Positions 45,620 through 56,232 of a DNA stretch of 64,000 nt are shown here, piece after piece. The translations under genes were made by a program, and so were the position numbers. The DNA is from Thermoclostridium stercorarium subsp. stercorarium DSM 8532 (GTDB taxonomy: Bacteria; Bacillota; Clostridia; DSM-8532). The notes beneath the pieces were generated by a model. The model saw only the letters and a list, made by a program, of their open reading frames with translations, did not search any database and had not been told where the DNA came from. Position 1 is the stretch's first letter. Each line of letters starts with the position of its first letter. Location of the stretch: the NCBI RefSeq assembly GCF_000331995.1, contig NC_020134.1:2144002-2208001 (forward strand), written 5' to 3'.

Positions 45620-46796
45620 CGATTTCAACCCCCCTGTATCTCGCTATCGCCGCCACATCCTTGTCTCCCCTGCCGGAAAGGCCTATAACCATAATCTTGT
45701 CCCTGCCTAACTTCGGTGCAAGCTTTATTGCATAAGCAACAGCATGGGCACTTTCAATCGCCGGTATAATTCCCTCGGTGCGGGACAGGTATTCAAACGC
45801 CTCTACCGCCTCATCATCGGTCACCGCCACATATTCCGCCCTGCCGGTATCGTGCAGCCATGCATGCTCAGGTCCCACGCCCGGATAATCCAGCCCCGCG
45901 GATATGGAATATACGGGAGCGATTTGACCATATTCATCCTGGCAGAAATAAGATTTCATTCCGTGAAAAATTCCCACTTTTCCGGTGTTCAGCGTAGCGG
46001 CGTGCTTTTTGGTGTGAAGCCCGCGCCCTGCCGCCTCACAGCCGATAAGGCGGACATTCGGTTCATCAATGAAATCGTAAAACAAACCTATTGCATTACT
46101 TCCTCCCCCGACGCATGCAATAAGGACATCGGGCAGTCTTCCCTCGGCTTCAAGGATTTGTTTTCTGACCTCGCAGCCTATAATTTTCTGAAAATCACGG
46201 ACAATCGTGGGAAAGGGATGCGGCCCCATTACAGAGCCGAGTACGTAATGGGTGTCATGCACCCTTCTGCTCCATTCTTTCAAAGTCTCATTCACCGCGT
46301 CCTTCAGAGTTTGGGTGCCTGTTGTGACCACATTGACTTTCGCTCCCAGCAGCTTCATGCGGTAAACATTCAGCGCCTGCCGCTCTGTATCTTCCTTTCC
46401 CATGAAAATTTCGCATTCCATTCCCATCAGCGCGGCAGCAGTGGCAGTGGCAACCCCGTGCTGGCCCGCCCCGGTCTCGGCTATAACCCGGGTTTTTCCC
46501 ATATATTTTGCAAGAAGAACCTGTCCCAGCACGTTATTTATTTTATGGGAGCCCGTATGGTTCAAATCTTCGCGCTTAAGATAGATTTTTGCACCTCCCA
46601 GGTTTTCGGTCATTTTTTTCGCGAAATAAAGGGGAGACGGTCTTCCGGCATAATTTATCATGAGATAATCCAGTTCCTTTCTGAACTGAGGATCGTCTTT
46701 GAACCTGTTGTACGCCTCTTCAAGTTCAATAACCGCATTCATCAGGGTTTCCGGAATATACTGCCCGCCGTAAATGCCAAATCTTCCTTTTGCCAC
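45612..46796 (-). CDS. trpB: Tryptophan synthase beta chain
   Basis: 394 residues, TrpB1 type: HTGSHKINN (PLP lysine), [20 protein letters not shown] phosphate loop. It condenses indole with serine. It lies 61 nt after trpF and overlaps trpA. Confidence 0.97.
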   Translation of the reverse strand: MAKGRFGIYGGQYIPETLMNAVIELEEAYNRFKDDPQFRKELDYLMINYAGRPSPLYFAKKMTENLGGAKIYLKREDLNHTGSHKINNVLGQVLLAKYMGKTRVIAETGAGQHGVATATAAALMGMECEIFMGKEDTERQALNVYRMKLLGAKVNVVTTGTQTLKDAVNETLKEWSRRVHDTHYVLGSVMGPHPFPTIVRDFQKIIGCEVRKQILEAEGRLPDVLIACVGGGSNAIGLFYDFIDEPNVRLIGCEAAGRGLHTKKHAATLNTGKVGIFHGMKSYFCQDEYGQIAPVYSISAGLDYPGVGPEHAWLHDTGRAEYVAVTDDEAVEAFEYLSRTEGIIPAIESAHAVAYAIKLAPKLGRDKIMVIGLSGRGDKDVAAIARYRGVEIDE

Positions 46797-46857
46797 TGTT
46801 CACCCTCCTTTTCAGCATCGGCAAATTCCCGCAATCATCCATGCCTTTACCGGCCTT

Positions 46858-47472
46858 TCATCCGCATCCTCTTACAGCAGCCACAATATCGATTATTTTT
46901 TTCGGATCCTTGAATCCTCCGGTTTCAACTCCGCTGCTTACATCAATACAGTAAGGGTTTAACGTTTTTATCGCGTGCACGGCATTTTCCGGATTAATGC
47001 CGCCCGCAAGGAAAAATGGCCTGTTTACCGAAGGAATCAGTGACCAGTCAAATGTTTTTCCTGTGCCGCCGTAAATTTTTTCGGAGTAAGCGTCAAACAA
47101 CAAAAAGTCGCACGGGACGCCGGCAGCCCTTTCTATATCCGCCCGGGTCCTGACCCTGACGGCTTTTATTATTTTATTTGGTACAAATTCTTTAAGTTTC
47201 AATATATAGTCTTCATTTTCATCACCGTGGAGTTGTACCATATCGATAACCTGCTTATGGCACAGCCTTATGATTTTGTCCATTTTCTCATTGACAAACA
47301 CTCCGACGGCTTTTATGCGGGGATCCAAACGCCTTTTCAATTCTGCGGCCCTGCGTTCGTCAATCTGTCTTCGGCTTTTTGCAAACACAAAACCAATATA
47401 GTCAGGAAGGATTCTGTTCACCGCATCAATATCCTGTTCCCGCGTAAGTCCGCATATTTTCACTTTTGTCAT
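46858..47472 (-). CDS. trpF: Phosphoribosylanthranilate isomerase
   Basis: 204 residues: KICGLTREQDI (catalytic Cys), GVFVNE, QLHGDE, FLAGGINPENA, DVSSGVE. A separate TrpF, not fused to TrpC. Its ATG overlaps the trpC stop by 4 nt. Confidence 0.96.
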   Translation of the reverse strand: MTKVKICGLTREQDIDAVNRILPDYIGFVFAKSRRQIDERRAAELKRRLDPRIKAVGVFVNEKMDKIIRLCHKQVIDMVQLHGDENEDYILKLKEFVPNKIIKAVRVRTRADIERAAGVPCDFLLFDAYSEKIYGGTGKTFDWSLIPSVNRPFFLAGGINPENAVHAIKTLNPYCIDVSSGVETGGFKDPKKIIDIVAAVRGCG

Positions 47473-48293
47473 TTTAACTCCTCCGGTATCTGTTTGGTTT
47501 CCCCTTTCAGGTATGCAAGCATGGCTTTTTTGTCCCTGCTCCTCATAAGCGTTTCCCCAATCAGAACCGCATCAACCTTTGCCTGCTCAAGCATCAATAT
47601 GTCATCGCGTGTTTTAATCCCGCTTTCGGCTACAAATATGACGTTTTCAGGAACAAACTTCCTTAAATCAATACATTTCCGGATATCCACTTCAAAGGTT
47701 CTTAAATCCCTGTTGTTTACGCCAATCACCCTTGCGCCCGCTTCAAGTGCCGACCTTATTTCTTCCTCGGTATGGGCTTCCACCAAAGCCGAAATGCCAA
47801 GTATATCGCATATTTCTATGTATTTTTTAATTGTCCGGGTATCAAGCAGGGCACAGATTAACAATACCGCATCTGCACCTATTAATTTTGCCTCGTAAAT
47901 CTGATACTCATCAACAATAAAGTCCTTGCGCAGTACGGGAATGTTTATGCGTGCACTTATTTCTTTAAGATAGTCATCACTTCCCATGAAATATTCAGGT
48001 TCCGTAAGAACCGATACGGCATCGGCTCCGGCCTTTTCATAATTCTCCGCGATTTCAAGGTATGGAAAAGAAGAATCTAAAATTCCCTTCGACGGTGAAG
48101 CTTTTTTTAACTCGCAAATAAATGAGATTCCTTCTTTTTTCAAACTTTTCTCAAAGGCGAAATCTTCCCGCCTGTAAAACTTTTTATTCCCATCTGTGTT
48201 TAAAACCCTTGATTTCAGTTCATCCGGCGATACTCTTTTTTTTGCGGTTTCAACGCGCATTTCGGCTGATTTTACCAGCTTTTCAAGAAACAT
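47469..48293 (-). CDS. trpC: Indole-3-glycerol phosphate synthase
   Basis: About 274 residues: SFICELKKASPSKG, VLTEPEYFMGSDDYL, VLRKDFIVDEYQIYEA, GVNNRDLRTFEVD, VAESGIKT. It closes the indole ring. ATG 48293 is chosen over the GTG 48302, being better spaced from AAAAGGG. Confidence 0.96.
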   Translation of the reverse strand: MFLEKLVKSAEMRVETAKKRVSPDELKSRVLNTDGNKKFYRREDFAFEKSLKKEGISFICELKKASPSKGILDSSFPYLEIAENYEKAGADAVSVLTEPEYFMGSDDYLKEISARINIPVLRKDFIVDEYQIYEAKLIGADAVLLICALLDTRTIKKYIEICDILGISALVEAHTEEEIRSALEAGARVIGVNNRDLRTFEVDIRKCIDLRKFVPENVIFVAESGIKTRDDILMLEQAKVDAVLIGETLMRSRDKKAMLAYLKGETKQIPEELK

Positions 48294-48307
48294 TCCGCTC
48301 ACCCTTT

Positions 48308-49318
48308 TCAGTCCTCATTTGACAGTCTGATAAACCTTTCAAGCTGCTCCATTGCCCTGCCGCTGTCGATTGTATCGGCTGCAAGTCTCACACATTCCCT
48401 TAATGTCATATTATTGTAAAACATATAAAGGCAAACGGCCGAGTTCAGAAGCACAATATCCCTTTTCGGGCCTTTTTCGCCGCCGAGTATCTTCCTTGCA
48501 ATTTCCGCGTTTTCTTCGGGCCCTCCACCCGTCAGGTCCCCGGGTTTGCAATATTCAAAGCCAAACTGGCGCGGATCAAGGAAAAAACTGTTAAGATGTC
48601 CGTTGTTAACCTCGCAGACTGTGGAAGACGTGGTCAGGGTTACCTCATCCAGGCCGTCGTGCCCGTGCACAACCATGGCCTTTTTCACGCCGAGGTTTGA
48701 CAGCACCCTGGCAAGAGGCTCAACCAGATTTTCATCATAAACTCCCAGTAACTGATAAGCTGCATTGGCCGGACTTGCGAGCGGCCCGAGAATATTGAAA
48801 ATTGTGCGCACGCCCAGCTCTTTTCTTACAGGCGCGGCGTATTTCATTGACGAATGATAATATGGGGCAAACATGAAACAAATTCCGATTTCTTTGAGAA
48901 TTCTCTCGCTTTTTTCAACCGGTATATCAATTTTCACTCCCAGCGCTTCGAGTACGTCAGCGCTTCCGCATTTGCTTGAGACACTCCTGTTGCCGTGCTT
49001 TGCCACGGGCACTCCGGCGGCGGATATGACAATTGACGAAACGGTGGATATGTTGAAAGTATACGCCCTGTCTCCGCCGGTACCGACAATATCCAGAACG
49101 TCGCCGTCATGTTTCAGCTTTGTTCCGTATTTTCTCATAATCGCAGCACATGCGGTAATCTCGTCTATTGTTTCACCCTTCATGCGCATAGCGGTAATAA
49201 ACGACGCTATCTGGGCATTGGTGGCAGTTCCGCTCATTATTTCGTCCATCACGGCTTTCGTCATTTCAAAGGGCAGGTTTTCGCCTTCAAGCAGTTTTTG
49301 TATTGCTTCCTTAATCAT
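48308..49318 (-). CDS. trpD: Anthranilate phosphoribosyltransferase
   Basis: About 336 residues with the PRPP loop VGTGGDRAYTFNIST, KHGNRSVSSKCGSADVLEALG and the VHGHDGLDE motif. ATG 49318 overlaps the end of trpG (GGTGAGC site inside trpG), giving coupling. Confidence 0.96.
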   Translation of the reverse strand: MIKEAIQKLLEGENLPFEMTKAVMDEIMSGTATNAQIASFITAMRMKGETIDEITACAAIMRKYGTKLKHDGDVLDIVGTGGDRAYTFNISTVSSIVISAAGVPVAKHGNRSVSSKCGSADVLEALGVKIDIPVEKSERILKEIGICFMFAPYYHSSMKYAAPVRKELGVRTIFNILGPLASPANAAYQLLGVYDENLVEPLARVLSNLGVKKAMVVHGHDGLDEVTLTTSSTVCEVNNGHLNSFFLDPRQFGFEYCKPGDLTGGGPEENAEIARKILGGEKGPKRDIVLLNSAVCLYMFYNNMTLRECVRLAADTIDSGRAMEQLERFIRLSNED

Positions 49319-49895
49319 AAAGCTCACCGCCAATCCTGAGAAAATTATCCATTATTACATTTCCGTTCGGTGTAAGGATGGATTCGGGATGAAACTGAAG
49401 CCCGTATATTTCGTAATCCCTGTGTTTTACCCCCATAACCTCACCGCTCTCATCCTCTGCGATTACCAGAAGTTCATCGGGAAGCGAATCCCGCTGCACC
49501 GCCAGGGAATGATACCTTGCAGCCCGGATAACCGGCGGAAGTCCATAGAATATTTTGTTTCCGTTGGCTATATGTATGGTGCTCTGCTTTCCGTGCATAA
49601 GCTTTTTCGCATACACAACTGACGCTCCGAAAGCCTCACAAATCGCCTGGTGACCAAGGCATATGCCGAGAATCGGGACCTTCCCCTTCATCTCCATTAT
49701 CAGTTCTTCACAAATTCCTGCTTTTTTCGGATGTCCCGGCCCCGGGGATATAATAATGTGGGTGGGAGACATTTCCTTCACATCCTCAACGCTCACTTCA
49801 TCGTTTCGAACCACACGGATATCAGGATTAACAGTTCCGGCAAGCTGAACAAGGTTATAGGTAAAACTGTCGTAATTGTCGATAAGCAGGATCAT
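49311..49895 (-). CDS. trpG: Anthranilate synthase component II (glutamine amidotransferase)
   Basis: 194 residues of class I amidotransferase: DNYDSFTYNL, ISPGPGHP, GICLGHQAI (nucleophile Cys), GLQFHPES (His-Glu). Supplies ammonia to TrpE, whose gene ends 3 nt before it. It may also serve PabA function, as in Bacillus, since no pabA is seen here. Confidence 0.96.
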   Translation of the reverse strand: MILLIDNYDSFTYNLVQLAGTVNPDIRVVRNDEVSVEDVKEMSPTHIIISPGPGHPKKAGICEELIMEMKGKVPILGICLGHQAICEAFGASVVYAKKLMHGKQSTIHIANGNKIFYGLPPVIRAARYHSLAVQRDSLPDELLVIAEDESGEVMGVKHRDYEIYGLQFHPESILTPNGNVIMDNFLRIGGELYD

Positions 49896-49898
49896 TTT

Positions 49899-51353
49899 TC
49901 ATTCCACCTCGCCTGCTTTTAAAATTGCTTCTGTTACCGCTTTTGCCTTGTTTTCGGTTTCGATATATTCCCGTTCGGGAATGCTGTCGGCGACAATTCC
50001 CGCTCCGGCCTGAACATACACTCTGTTGTTTTTCTTAACGGCCATACGTATGGCTATGCATATATCCATATTCCCCGTAAAGTCTATGTAACCTATTGCT
50101 CCGCCGTATATACCTCTTGGTTCTTTCTCCAGCTCCTCAATAATTTCACAGGCGCGAATTTTAGGAGCCCCGGACAGTGTCCCCGCCGGCAGAAGCGCCG
50201 CGACCGCGTCAAAAGCGTCCTTCCCGTCTTTTATGCAGCTTTCAACCTCGGATGTAATATGCATAATTTGGGAATAGCGTTGAATCATTTTATAATTTGT
50301 TACTTGTACCGTGGAATATTTTGATATTTTCCCTAAATCGTTCCTTGCAAGGTCCACCAGCATGTTGTGTTCCGCCAGCTCTTTTTCGTCCTCAAGAAGC
50401 TCTTTTTCCAGCGCCTTGTCTTCCTCGTCGTTTTTTCCCCGCGGCCTGGAACCGGCGATCGGAAGGGTGGTGAGCCTGCCGTTCTTAAGCCTTACCAATG
50501 TTTCGGGTGAAGTGCTGATAAGCTGTACATCGTCCTTCTGCAAAAATACCATATACGGTGACGGATTGGTTGTTCTGAGTACACGGTAAGCATTTAGCAG
50601 GCTGCCTTCATATTCGGTCTCAAAACGCCTTGAGAGCACCACCTGAAATATATCCCCGTTTTTTATATATTCCTTTGCCTTTTCCACCATATTGCAGTAT
50701 TCTTCCATCGTCATATTGCTTTTAAAAAGCGGTTTGTTTTCTGTCACTTTTTTTGACTGAGGAATATGCCGGTTAATCAGATCAGTTATCTCTTCAATAT
50801 CAGCCAGGGCTTTTCTGTAGTTTTCCTCCACATTATCGGTGTTCATATGCACAATTATGCTTATTTTTTGTTTCAGGTGATCATAAGCAATGACCTTGTC
50901 AAACAGCATCAGATCAAAATCATTGAATTCACTGCTTCTCAATTTCAACACGGGTTCGATATATCCTATCATGCCGTATGAAAAATAACCCACAAATCCG
51001 CCTGTAAAGGGAGGCATTTCGTCAATTTTAGGGGCTCTGTATTTTGCGAGGTATTTTCTCAATACGTCAAAGGGGTTTTCGGAATGAAATGCCGTCTTTT
51101 CTCCGCTGTCAAAAGTAATTTCCCCGTCTTTACAGCTTACACTTGCGACCGGATTGAAACATATAAACGAGTATCTGCCCCATTTTTCTCCCCCTTCAAC
51201 GCTTTCAAGGAGACAGTACCTTGTGCTTATCCGTGAAATTTTCTGCAAAAGCGCAATAGGAGTTGTGATGTCGGCATAAATTTCCCTGCATACCGGAACT
51301 ATGCTGTAATTCTTCGCCAGTTCGACAATTTCTTCGTAATCCAGAAACGTCAC
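49899..51353 (-). CDS. trpE: Anthranilate synthase component I
   Basis: 484 residues of the chorismate-binding family: N-terminal LLESVEGGEKWGRYSFI (Trp-binding region), C-terminal KEYIKNGDIFQVVLSRRF, PSPYMVFLQ, GTLSGAPKIRACEIIEELE, GGAIGYIDF, QAGAGIVADS. It makes anthranilate from chorismate and is feedback-inhibited by Trp. First gene of trpEGDCFBA, behind a Trp T-box. Confidence 0.96.
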   Translation of the reverse strand: MTFLDYEEIVELAKNYSIVPVCREIYADITTPIALLQKISRISTRYCLLESVEGGEKWGRYSFICFNPVASVSCKDGEITFDSGEKTAFHSENPFDVLRKYLAKYRAPKIDEMPPFTGGFVGYFSYGMIGYIEPVLKLRSSEFNDFDLMLFDKVIAYDHLKQKISIIVHMNTDNVEENYRKALADIEEITDLINRHIPQSKKVTENKPLFKSNMTMEEYCNMVEKAKEYIKNGDIFQVVLSRRFETEYEGSLLNAYRVLRTTNPSPYMVFLQKDDVQLISTSPETLVRLKNGRLTTLPIAGSRPRGKNDEEDKALEKELLEDEKELAEHNMLVDLARNDLGKISKYSTVQVTNYKMIQRYSQIMHITSEVESCIKDGKDAFDAVAALLPAGTLSGAPKIRACEIIEELEKEPRGIYGGAIGYIDFTGNMDICIAIRMAVKKNNRVYVQAGAGIVADSIPEREYIETENKAKAVTEAILKAGEVE

Positions 51354-51420
51354 CGTTAACCACCCCTTGGTTTTAAAAATGAGTTTATGCTTTTCCCCGG
51401 AATATTCCAGGCTATATAAT

Positions 51421-51705
51421 AAAAAAAGCTTTTATCCCGATAATGGGACAAAAGCCTTAGCTTCTGCGGTGCCACCCAAATTGGCGCATTACTGCACCCA
51501 CTCGTTCCTGCATACCAACATATGCACCCCGCTGATAACGGGTAGGGCCCCCGTAAGCGCCTACTCTCTTTCGATTTCGGGCTTCCCTCACAAGTCCATT
51601 CAGAATAAGCTTGCAGCCGTACTCTCACCACCGACGGCTCTCTGTGTGCAAGTGATTATTCCTACTTCTCTTGTTCAACGGTTTCTCCGATATTAAACTG
51701 TGTTT
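51421..51705 (-). promoter_or_regulatory. T-box riboswitch, tryptophan specifier, before trpE
   Basis: On the minus strand the T-box core GGGTGGCACCGCAG (about 51479-51466) pairs in the antiterminator fold, preceding a terminator (AAGGCTTTTGTCCC with GGGATAAAAGCTT and a T-run, 51456-51421). Stem I shows AGAGAG and GGTGGTGAGAGTACGGC distal elements, and the specifier loop reads GAATGGAC with TGG (51598-51596), the Trp codon. Uncharged tRNA-Trp would allow read-through. Confidence 0.9.
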
Positions 51706-51730
51706 TTTTACAGTTAAAATTGTGATCCTT

Positions 51731-51759
51731 ATTTTACCACAAACTATTTTCTTTGTCAA
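51731..51759 (-). promoter_or_regulatory. Promoter of the trp operon
   Basis: On the minus strand TTGACA (51759-51754), a 17-nt spacer and TAAAAT (51736-51731), about 30 nt before the T-box leader. Confidence 0.75.
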
Positions 51760-51832
51760 TTATAAAAATAAAGATCTCCGTCATCGGATAACGCTTCTTT
51801 TTTCAGTGTCCGGCGAATAAAAATAATGAACA

Positions 51833-51868
51833 AAAAAGGTACTGTCCATAATATGACAGTACCTTTTT
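51833..51868 (-). terminator. Terminator after ppdK
   Basis: AAAAAGGTACTGTC (51833-51846) pairs exactly with GACAGTACCTTTTT (51855-51868); T-tracts on both strands. Confidence 0.92.
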
Positions 51869-51882
51869 GTATTGAAATGTTT

Positions 51883-54522
51883 TTAAGCTTTCTTATTTCT
51901 TGGATTTCTCACCTGTGCCTGAGCGGCCGCAAGCCTTGCGATAGGTACTCTGTACGGTGAACATGAAACATAGTCCAGACCAACGTTATGACAGAATTCG
52001 ATTGAAGACGGATCACCGCCGTGCTCACCGCAAATACCCATCTTGATATTGGCTCTGGTTTTGCGTCCCTTTTCCGCCGCAATTCTGATCAATTCCCCGA
52101 CACCGGTCTGGTCGAGTTTTGCAAAGGGATCAAACTCGTAAATTTTCTTGCTGTAATATTCTTCAAGAAACTTGCCTGCGTCGTCCCTGCTGAAACCAAA
52201 AGTCATCTGGGTCAAATCGTTGGTTCCGAAAGAGAAGAATTCGGCTTCCTTGGCGATTTCATCCGCAGTTATTGCTGCACGGGGCACCTCAATCATTGTA
52301 CCTACCCGGTACTCAAGTTCCACACCCGTTTCCTTGATAATCGCCTCGGCTGTCTTTACAACCACGTCTTTCACATATTTCAGCTCTTTCACGTCGCCTA
52401 CGAGAGGAATCATAATTTCAGGAACCACATTCAGACCTTCTTTTTTGACATTTATTGCAGCCTCAATAACCGCTCTTGTCTGCATTTCAGCAATTTCAGG
52501 ATAGCTGACGGCAAGACGGCATCCTCTGTGACCCAGCATCGGGTTAAATTCATGTAATTCGGTTATTATTGCTTTTAACTCTTCTGCCGTAATTCCCATT
52601 TCAGCAGCTATGGCCTGAATGTCCTCCTCTTCCTTGGGCAGGAACTCATGCAGCGGTGGATCGAGGAAACGGATTGTAACCGGATATCCTTTCATAACTC
52701 TGAACAGTTCCTCAAAGTCAGATCTCTGCATCGGCAGCAGTTTTTCAAGAGCCTTTCTCCTCTGTTCTTCAGTGCGGGCTACAATCATTTCCCTCATCGC
52801 GCCTATCCTGTCACTGTCGAAGAACATATGCTCGGTACGGCACAGCCCGATACCTTCAGCCCCAAATTTCAAAGCCTGCTGTGCATCCCTCGGGGTGTCG
52901 GCATTTGTTCTGACTTTCAGTACGCGGACTTCATCTGCCCATTTCATCAGTGTTCCAAAATATCCTGTCATTTCGGGTGCCACCGTAGGCAGTTTTTCAC
53001 CATAAACATTACCGGTGGAACCGTCAAGGGAAATCCAGTCTCCCTTATTGTATCTCCTGCCGTTTTTGTCTATGAAATATCCCTCTTCTTCGTTTATTAT
53101 AATTTCACCGCATCCTACAACGCAGCATTTGCCCATACCTCTTGCAACAACAGCGGCATGGGAGGTCATTCCGCCACGTCCGGTCAAAATACCCTGTGAT
53201 ACATGCATTCCTTCAATGTCTTCAGGTGATGTCTCAAGGCGTACAAGTATGATCAGCTTTTCGCCTGCATTATAGGCCTGGGCTGCTTCCTCCGCCGAGA
53301 AATAAATCTTTCCTGTTGCTGCCCCCGGTGATGCGGCAAGACCTTTAGCTATCGGCTTTGCGGCTTTTAAAGCTTTGGGATCAAACTGCGGATGCAAAAG
53401 CGTATCCAGCTGTTTCGGATCCACTCTCAGCAGAGCCTCTTCCTTGGTAATCATGCCTTCATTCACAAGATCAACGGCAATCTTCAGCGCCGCCTGAGCG
53501 GTTCTCTTTCCGTTTCTTGTCTGAAGCATAAAAAGTTTGCCATGCTCTATTGTAAACTCCATATCCTGCATGTCACGGTAATGCTTTTCGAGCTTCTCTG
53601 CAATTTCAACAAACTGGTTGTATACATCAGGATTTATTTCCTTCAGCACATCAATGGGCTGCGGCGTTCTGATACCGGCAACAACGTCCTCTCCCTGGGC
53701 ATTCATCAGAAATTCTCCGTAAAGCTTCTTCTCACCGGTGGACGGGTCTCTTGTAAATGCAACGCCTGTTCCCGAGTCATTGCCCATATTGCCAAATACC
53801 ATTTCCTGTACGTTTACCGCGGTTCCCCAGTCAGAAGGTATATCGTTGAGACGTCTGTAAACAACAGCTCTCGGATTTTCCCATGAACGGAAAACTGCCT
53901 TGACAGCTTCTATTAACTGAACTTTTGGATCCTGCGGGAACGGTACGCCCATTTCTTTCAAATACAATTCCTTATACCGTTCTGAAAGTGTCTTCATGTC
54001 ACCGGCATCCAGTTCGGTATCGGCTGAAACACCTTTTTTCTCCTTAATTTCATCCATTAATTTTTCAAACTTCATCCTGTCAATTCCCATAACGACGTCT
54101 GAAAACATCATGATAAAACGCCGGTAACTGTCATATGCGAAGCGTGGGTTTTGGGTAAGCTTTGCCAGCCCTTCAACCACTTCATCGTTAAGACCGAGGT
54201 TCAGAATGGTGTCCATCATTCCCGGCATGGATACACGAGCGCCCGAACGCACCGAAACCAGCAGCGGGTTCTCTGGATCTCCGAATTTCTTGCCCACTAT
54301 TTCCTCCAGTTTGGAAAGGGTTGCAAATATCTCATCTTCTATTTCCTTTGCAATAACCTTCCCGTCGTTGTAGAAACGCGTACATGCTTCGGTTGTAACC
54401 GTAAACCCTCTGGGTACCGGAAGCCCGAGGCCCGTCATTTCGGCAAGGTTAGCTCCCTTACCGCCGAGCAGGTTTCTCATTGAGGCATTACCCTCACTGA
54501 ACAAATATACATATTTAGCCAT
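51883..54522 (-). CDS. ppdK: Pyruvate, phosphate dikinase
   Basis: 879 residues: N-terminal ATP-grasp nucleotide-binding domain (LLGGKGANLAEMTGLGLPVP), central swivelling domain with the phosphorylated His in GGMTSHAAVVARGMG, C-terminal PEP/pyruvate barrel (IRFLDPPLHEFLP; SFGTNDLTQMTFGFSRDD; GICGEHGGDP). It interconverts pyruvate + ATP + Pi and PEP + AMP + PPi; in clostridia lacking pyruvate kinase it serves glycolysis. Monocistronic with its own terminator; 54523-54762 holds no gene. Confidence 0.97.
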   Translation of the reverse strand: MAKYVYLFSEGNASMRNLLGGKGANLAEMTGLGLPVPRGFTVTTEACTRFYNDGKVIAKEIEDEIFATLSKLEEIVGKKFGDPENPLLVSVRSGARVSMPGMMDTILNLGLNDEVVEGLAKLTQNPRFAYDSYRRFIMMFSDVVMGIDRMKFEKLMDEIKEKKGVSADTELDAGDMKTLSERYKELYLKEMGVPFPQDPKVQLIEAVKAVFRSWENPRAVVYRRLNDIPSDWGTAVNVQEMVFGNMGNDSGTGVAFTRDPSTGEKKLYGEFLMNAQGEDVVAGIRTPQPIDVLKEINPDVYNQFVEIAEKLEKHYRDMQDMEFTIEHGKLFMLQTRNGKRTAQAALKIAVDLVNEGMITKEEALLRVDPKQLDTLLHPQFDPKALKAAKPIAKGLAASPGAATGKIYFSAEEAAQAYNAGEKLIILVRLETSPEDIEGMHVSQGILTGRGGMTSHAAVVARGMGKCCVVGCGEIIINEEEGYFIDKNGRRYNKGDWISLDGSTGNVYGEKLPTVAPEMTGYFGTLMKWADEVRVLKVRTNADTPRDAQQALKFGAEGIGLCRTEHMFFDSDRIGAMREMIVARTEEQRRKALEKLLPMQRSDFEELFRVMKGYPVTIRFLDPPLHEFLPKEEEDIQAIAAEMGITAEELKAIITELHEFNPMLGHRGCRLAVSYPEIAEMQTRAVIEAAINVKKEGLNVVPEIMIPLVGDVKELKYVKDVVVKTAEAIIKETGVELEYRVGTMIEVPRAAITADEIAKEAEFFSFGTNDLTQMTFGFSRDDAGKFLEEYYSKKIYEFDPFAKLDQTGVGELIRIAAEKGRKTRANIKMGICGEHGGDPSSIEFCHNVGLDYVSCSPYRVPIARLAAAQAQVRNPRNKKA

Positions 54523-54762
54523 AAATTCTTCCCTCCTAAGTCTCTATACCTTTTATGACTTTTTAATTCCATATGAAAATATTTCATCTTTAATTGTTGT
54601 TGTATTCTAACCAGTATATACAAATTTCGGAATTTTTTATTAAAATAATAGCATAGGCAGCACCAGTGTAAACTTATAAACATAAAAGCAAATTATGCTA
54701 CACCGATCCTTTTTTCCCGTACATGCTATTTTATGGTTCAAAAATTCAGCACAGAAAAAATT

Positions 54763-54809
54763 AAAGTGATATATAAGGCAGAATAATTCTGCCCCGAATA
54801 TATCACTTA
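54763..54809 (-). terminator. Terminator overlapping the glyS stop
   Basis: AAGTGATATAT and ATATATCACTT enclose GGCAGAATAATTCTGCC, a long hairpin followed on the minus strand by TTTAATTTTTT. Its first arm includes the glyS stop codon. Confidence 0.85.
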
Positions 54810-56198
54810 AGTCAAGTCAAACTTATCAGAGAAATAATCCTTCAGTTCTGCAACAGGTATCCTCACCTGTTTCATTGAATCCCTTTCCCGTATGGTTACC
54901 TGCTTATCTTCAACTGAATCAAAATCAAAAGTAACACAATAGGGTGTCCCTATTTCGTCCTGGCGGCGGTAACGCTTCCCTATGCTTCCGGTATCATCAT
55001 ATTCGCAGTTATAATATTTAATCAGTTCTTTATATATCTCAAAAGCATATTCGCCAAGCTTCTTGGAAAGAGGCAGTACCGCAATTTTTACCGGCGCCAG
55101 CGCAGGATGGAAGCGCAGTACGGTGCGTACGTCACCGTCTTCGAGTTCCTCTTCGTCGTAAGCGTCACACAAAAACGCCAGCACAACCCTGTCCACTCCA
55201 ACCGAAGGCTCTATGCAGTAGGGGACATATTTTTCATTTGTAGTCGGATCAAAATAGCTCAGGTCTTCCTTTGAATGCTCCATATGCTGTTTCAGGTCAT
55301 AATCGGTTCTGTTGGCTATTCCCCAAAGTTCACCCCAGCCGAACGGAAATTTATACTCAATATCCGTGGTGGCCTTACTGTAGTGGCTGAGTTCCTCCTT
55401 CGAATGATCCCTCATCCGGATATTTTCCTCACGCAAATTCAGTGAAAGCAGCCAATTACGGCAGAATTCCTTCCAGTATTCAAACCATTCCATATCTTTT
55501 CCCGGCTCACAGAAAAATTCCAGTTCCATCTGCTCAAATTCCCTTGTGCGGAAGGTAAAATTGCCCGGAGTTACTTCATTTCTGAAAGACTTGCCGATCT
55601 GGCCGATACCAAACGGAAGTTTTCTCCTTGTGGCTCTTTGGACATTTTTGAAGTTTACAAATATTCCCTGGGCCGTTTCAGGACGTAAATATATTTCATC
55701 CTTGGAATCTTCGGTAACGCCCATGTAGGTTTTAAACATAAGATTAAAATTCTTTACAGGCGTAAAATCTTTTTTTCCGCAGTTCGGGCATCTTATGTCA
55801 TGTTCTTCAATATACCTGGTGAGTTCTTCGTTACTCATGCCGTCAACTTTCATATCAATGCTGTGAGCCCTGTTCCATTCCTCAATTAGTTTGTCTGCTC
55901 GATGCCTCGCCTTGCAGTGGCGGCAGTCGGTCTTAGGATCCGAAAACTTTTCCACATGGCCTGAAGCCACCCATACTCTCGGATTCATCAGTATTGCGGT
56001 ATCCAATCCCACATTATACGGATTCTCCTGGATAAACTTTTTCCACCAAAGTCTTTTCACATTATTCTTCAGCTCTACTCCAAGAGGACCGTAATCCCAT
56101 GTGTTGGCCAAACCGTCATAAATCTCCGACCCCTGAAAAATGAAACCCCTGTTTTTCGATAATGCCACTATTTTTTCCATGGTTTTCTCTACAGCCAT
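54807..56198 (-). CDS. glyS: Glycyl-tRNA synthetase (alpha2 type)
   Basis: 463 residues, class II synthetase of the homodimeric type: motif 1 region near [14 protein letters not shown], zinc-like cysteines ([16 protein letters not shown]), motif 2 [25 protein letters not shown], motif 3 [15 protein letters not shown]-terminal anticodon-binding domain. No T-box leader fits the short gap to rpoZ. Confidence 0.96.
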   Translation of the reverse strand: MAVEKTMEKIVALSKNRGFIFQGSEIYDGLANTWDYGPLGVELKNNVKRLWWKKFIQENPYNVGLDTAILMNPRVWVASGHVEKFSDPKTDCRHCKARHRADKLIEEWNRAHSIDMKVDGMSNEELTRYIEEHDIRCPNCGKKDFTPVKNFNLMFKTYMGVTEDSKDEIYLRPETAQGIFVNFKNVQRATRRKLPFGIGQIGKSFRNEVTPGNFTFRTREFEQMELEFFCEPGKDMEWFEYWKEFCRNWLLSLNLREENIRMRDHSKEELSHYSKATTDIEYKFPFGWGELWGIANRTDYDLKQHMEHSKEDLSYFDPTTNEKYVPYCIEPSVGVDRVVLAFLCDAYDEEELEDGDVRTVLRFHPALAPVKIAVLPLSKKLGEYAFEIYKELIKYYNCEYDDTGSIGKRYRRQDEIGTPYCVTFDFDSVEDKQVTIRERDSMKQVRIPVAELKDYFSDKFDLT

Positions 56199-56232
56199 AT
56201 ATTTTCCTCCTAAAAAATGTATATCTTAAATA

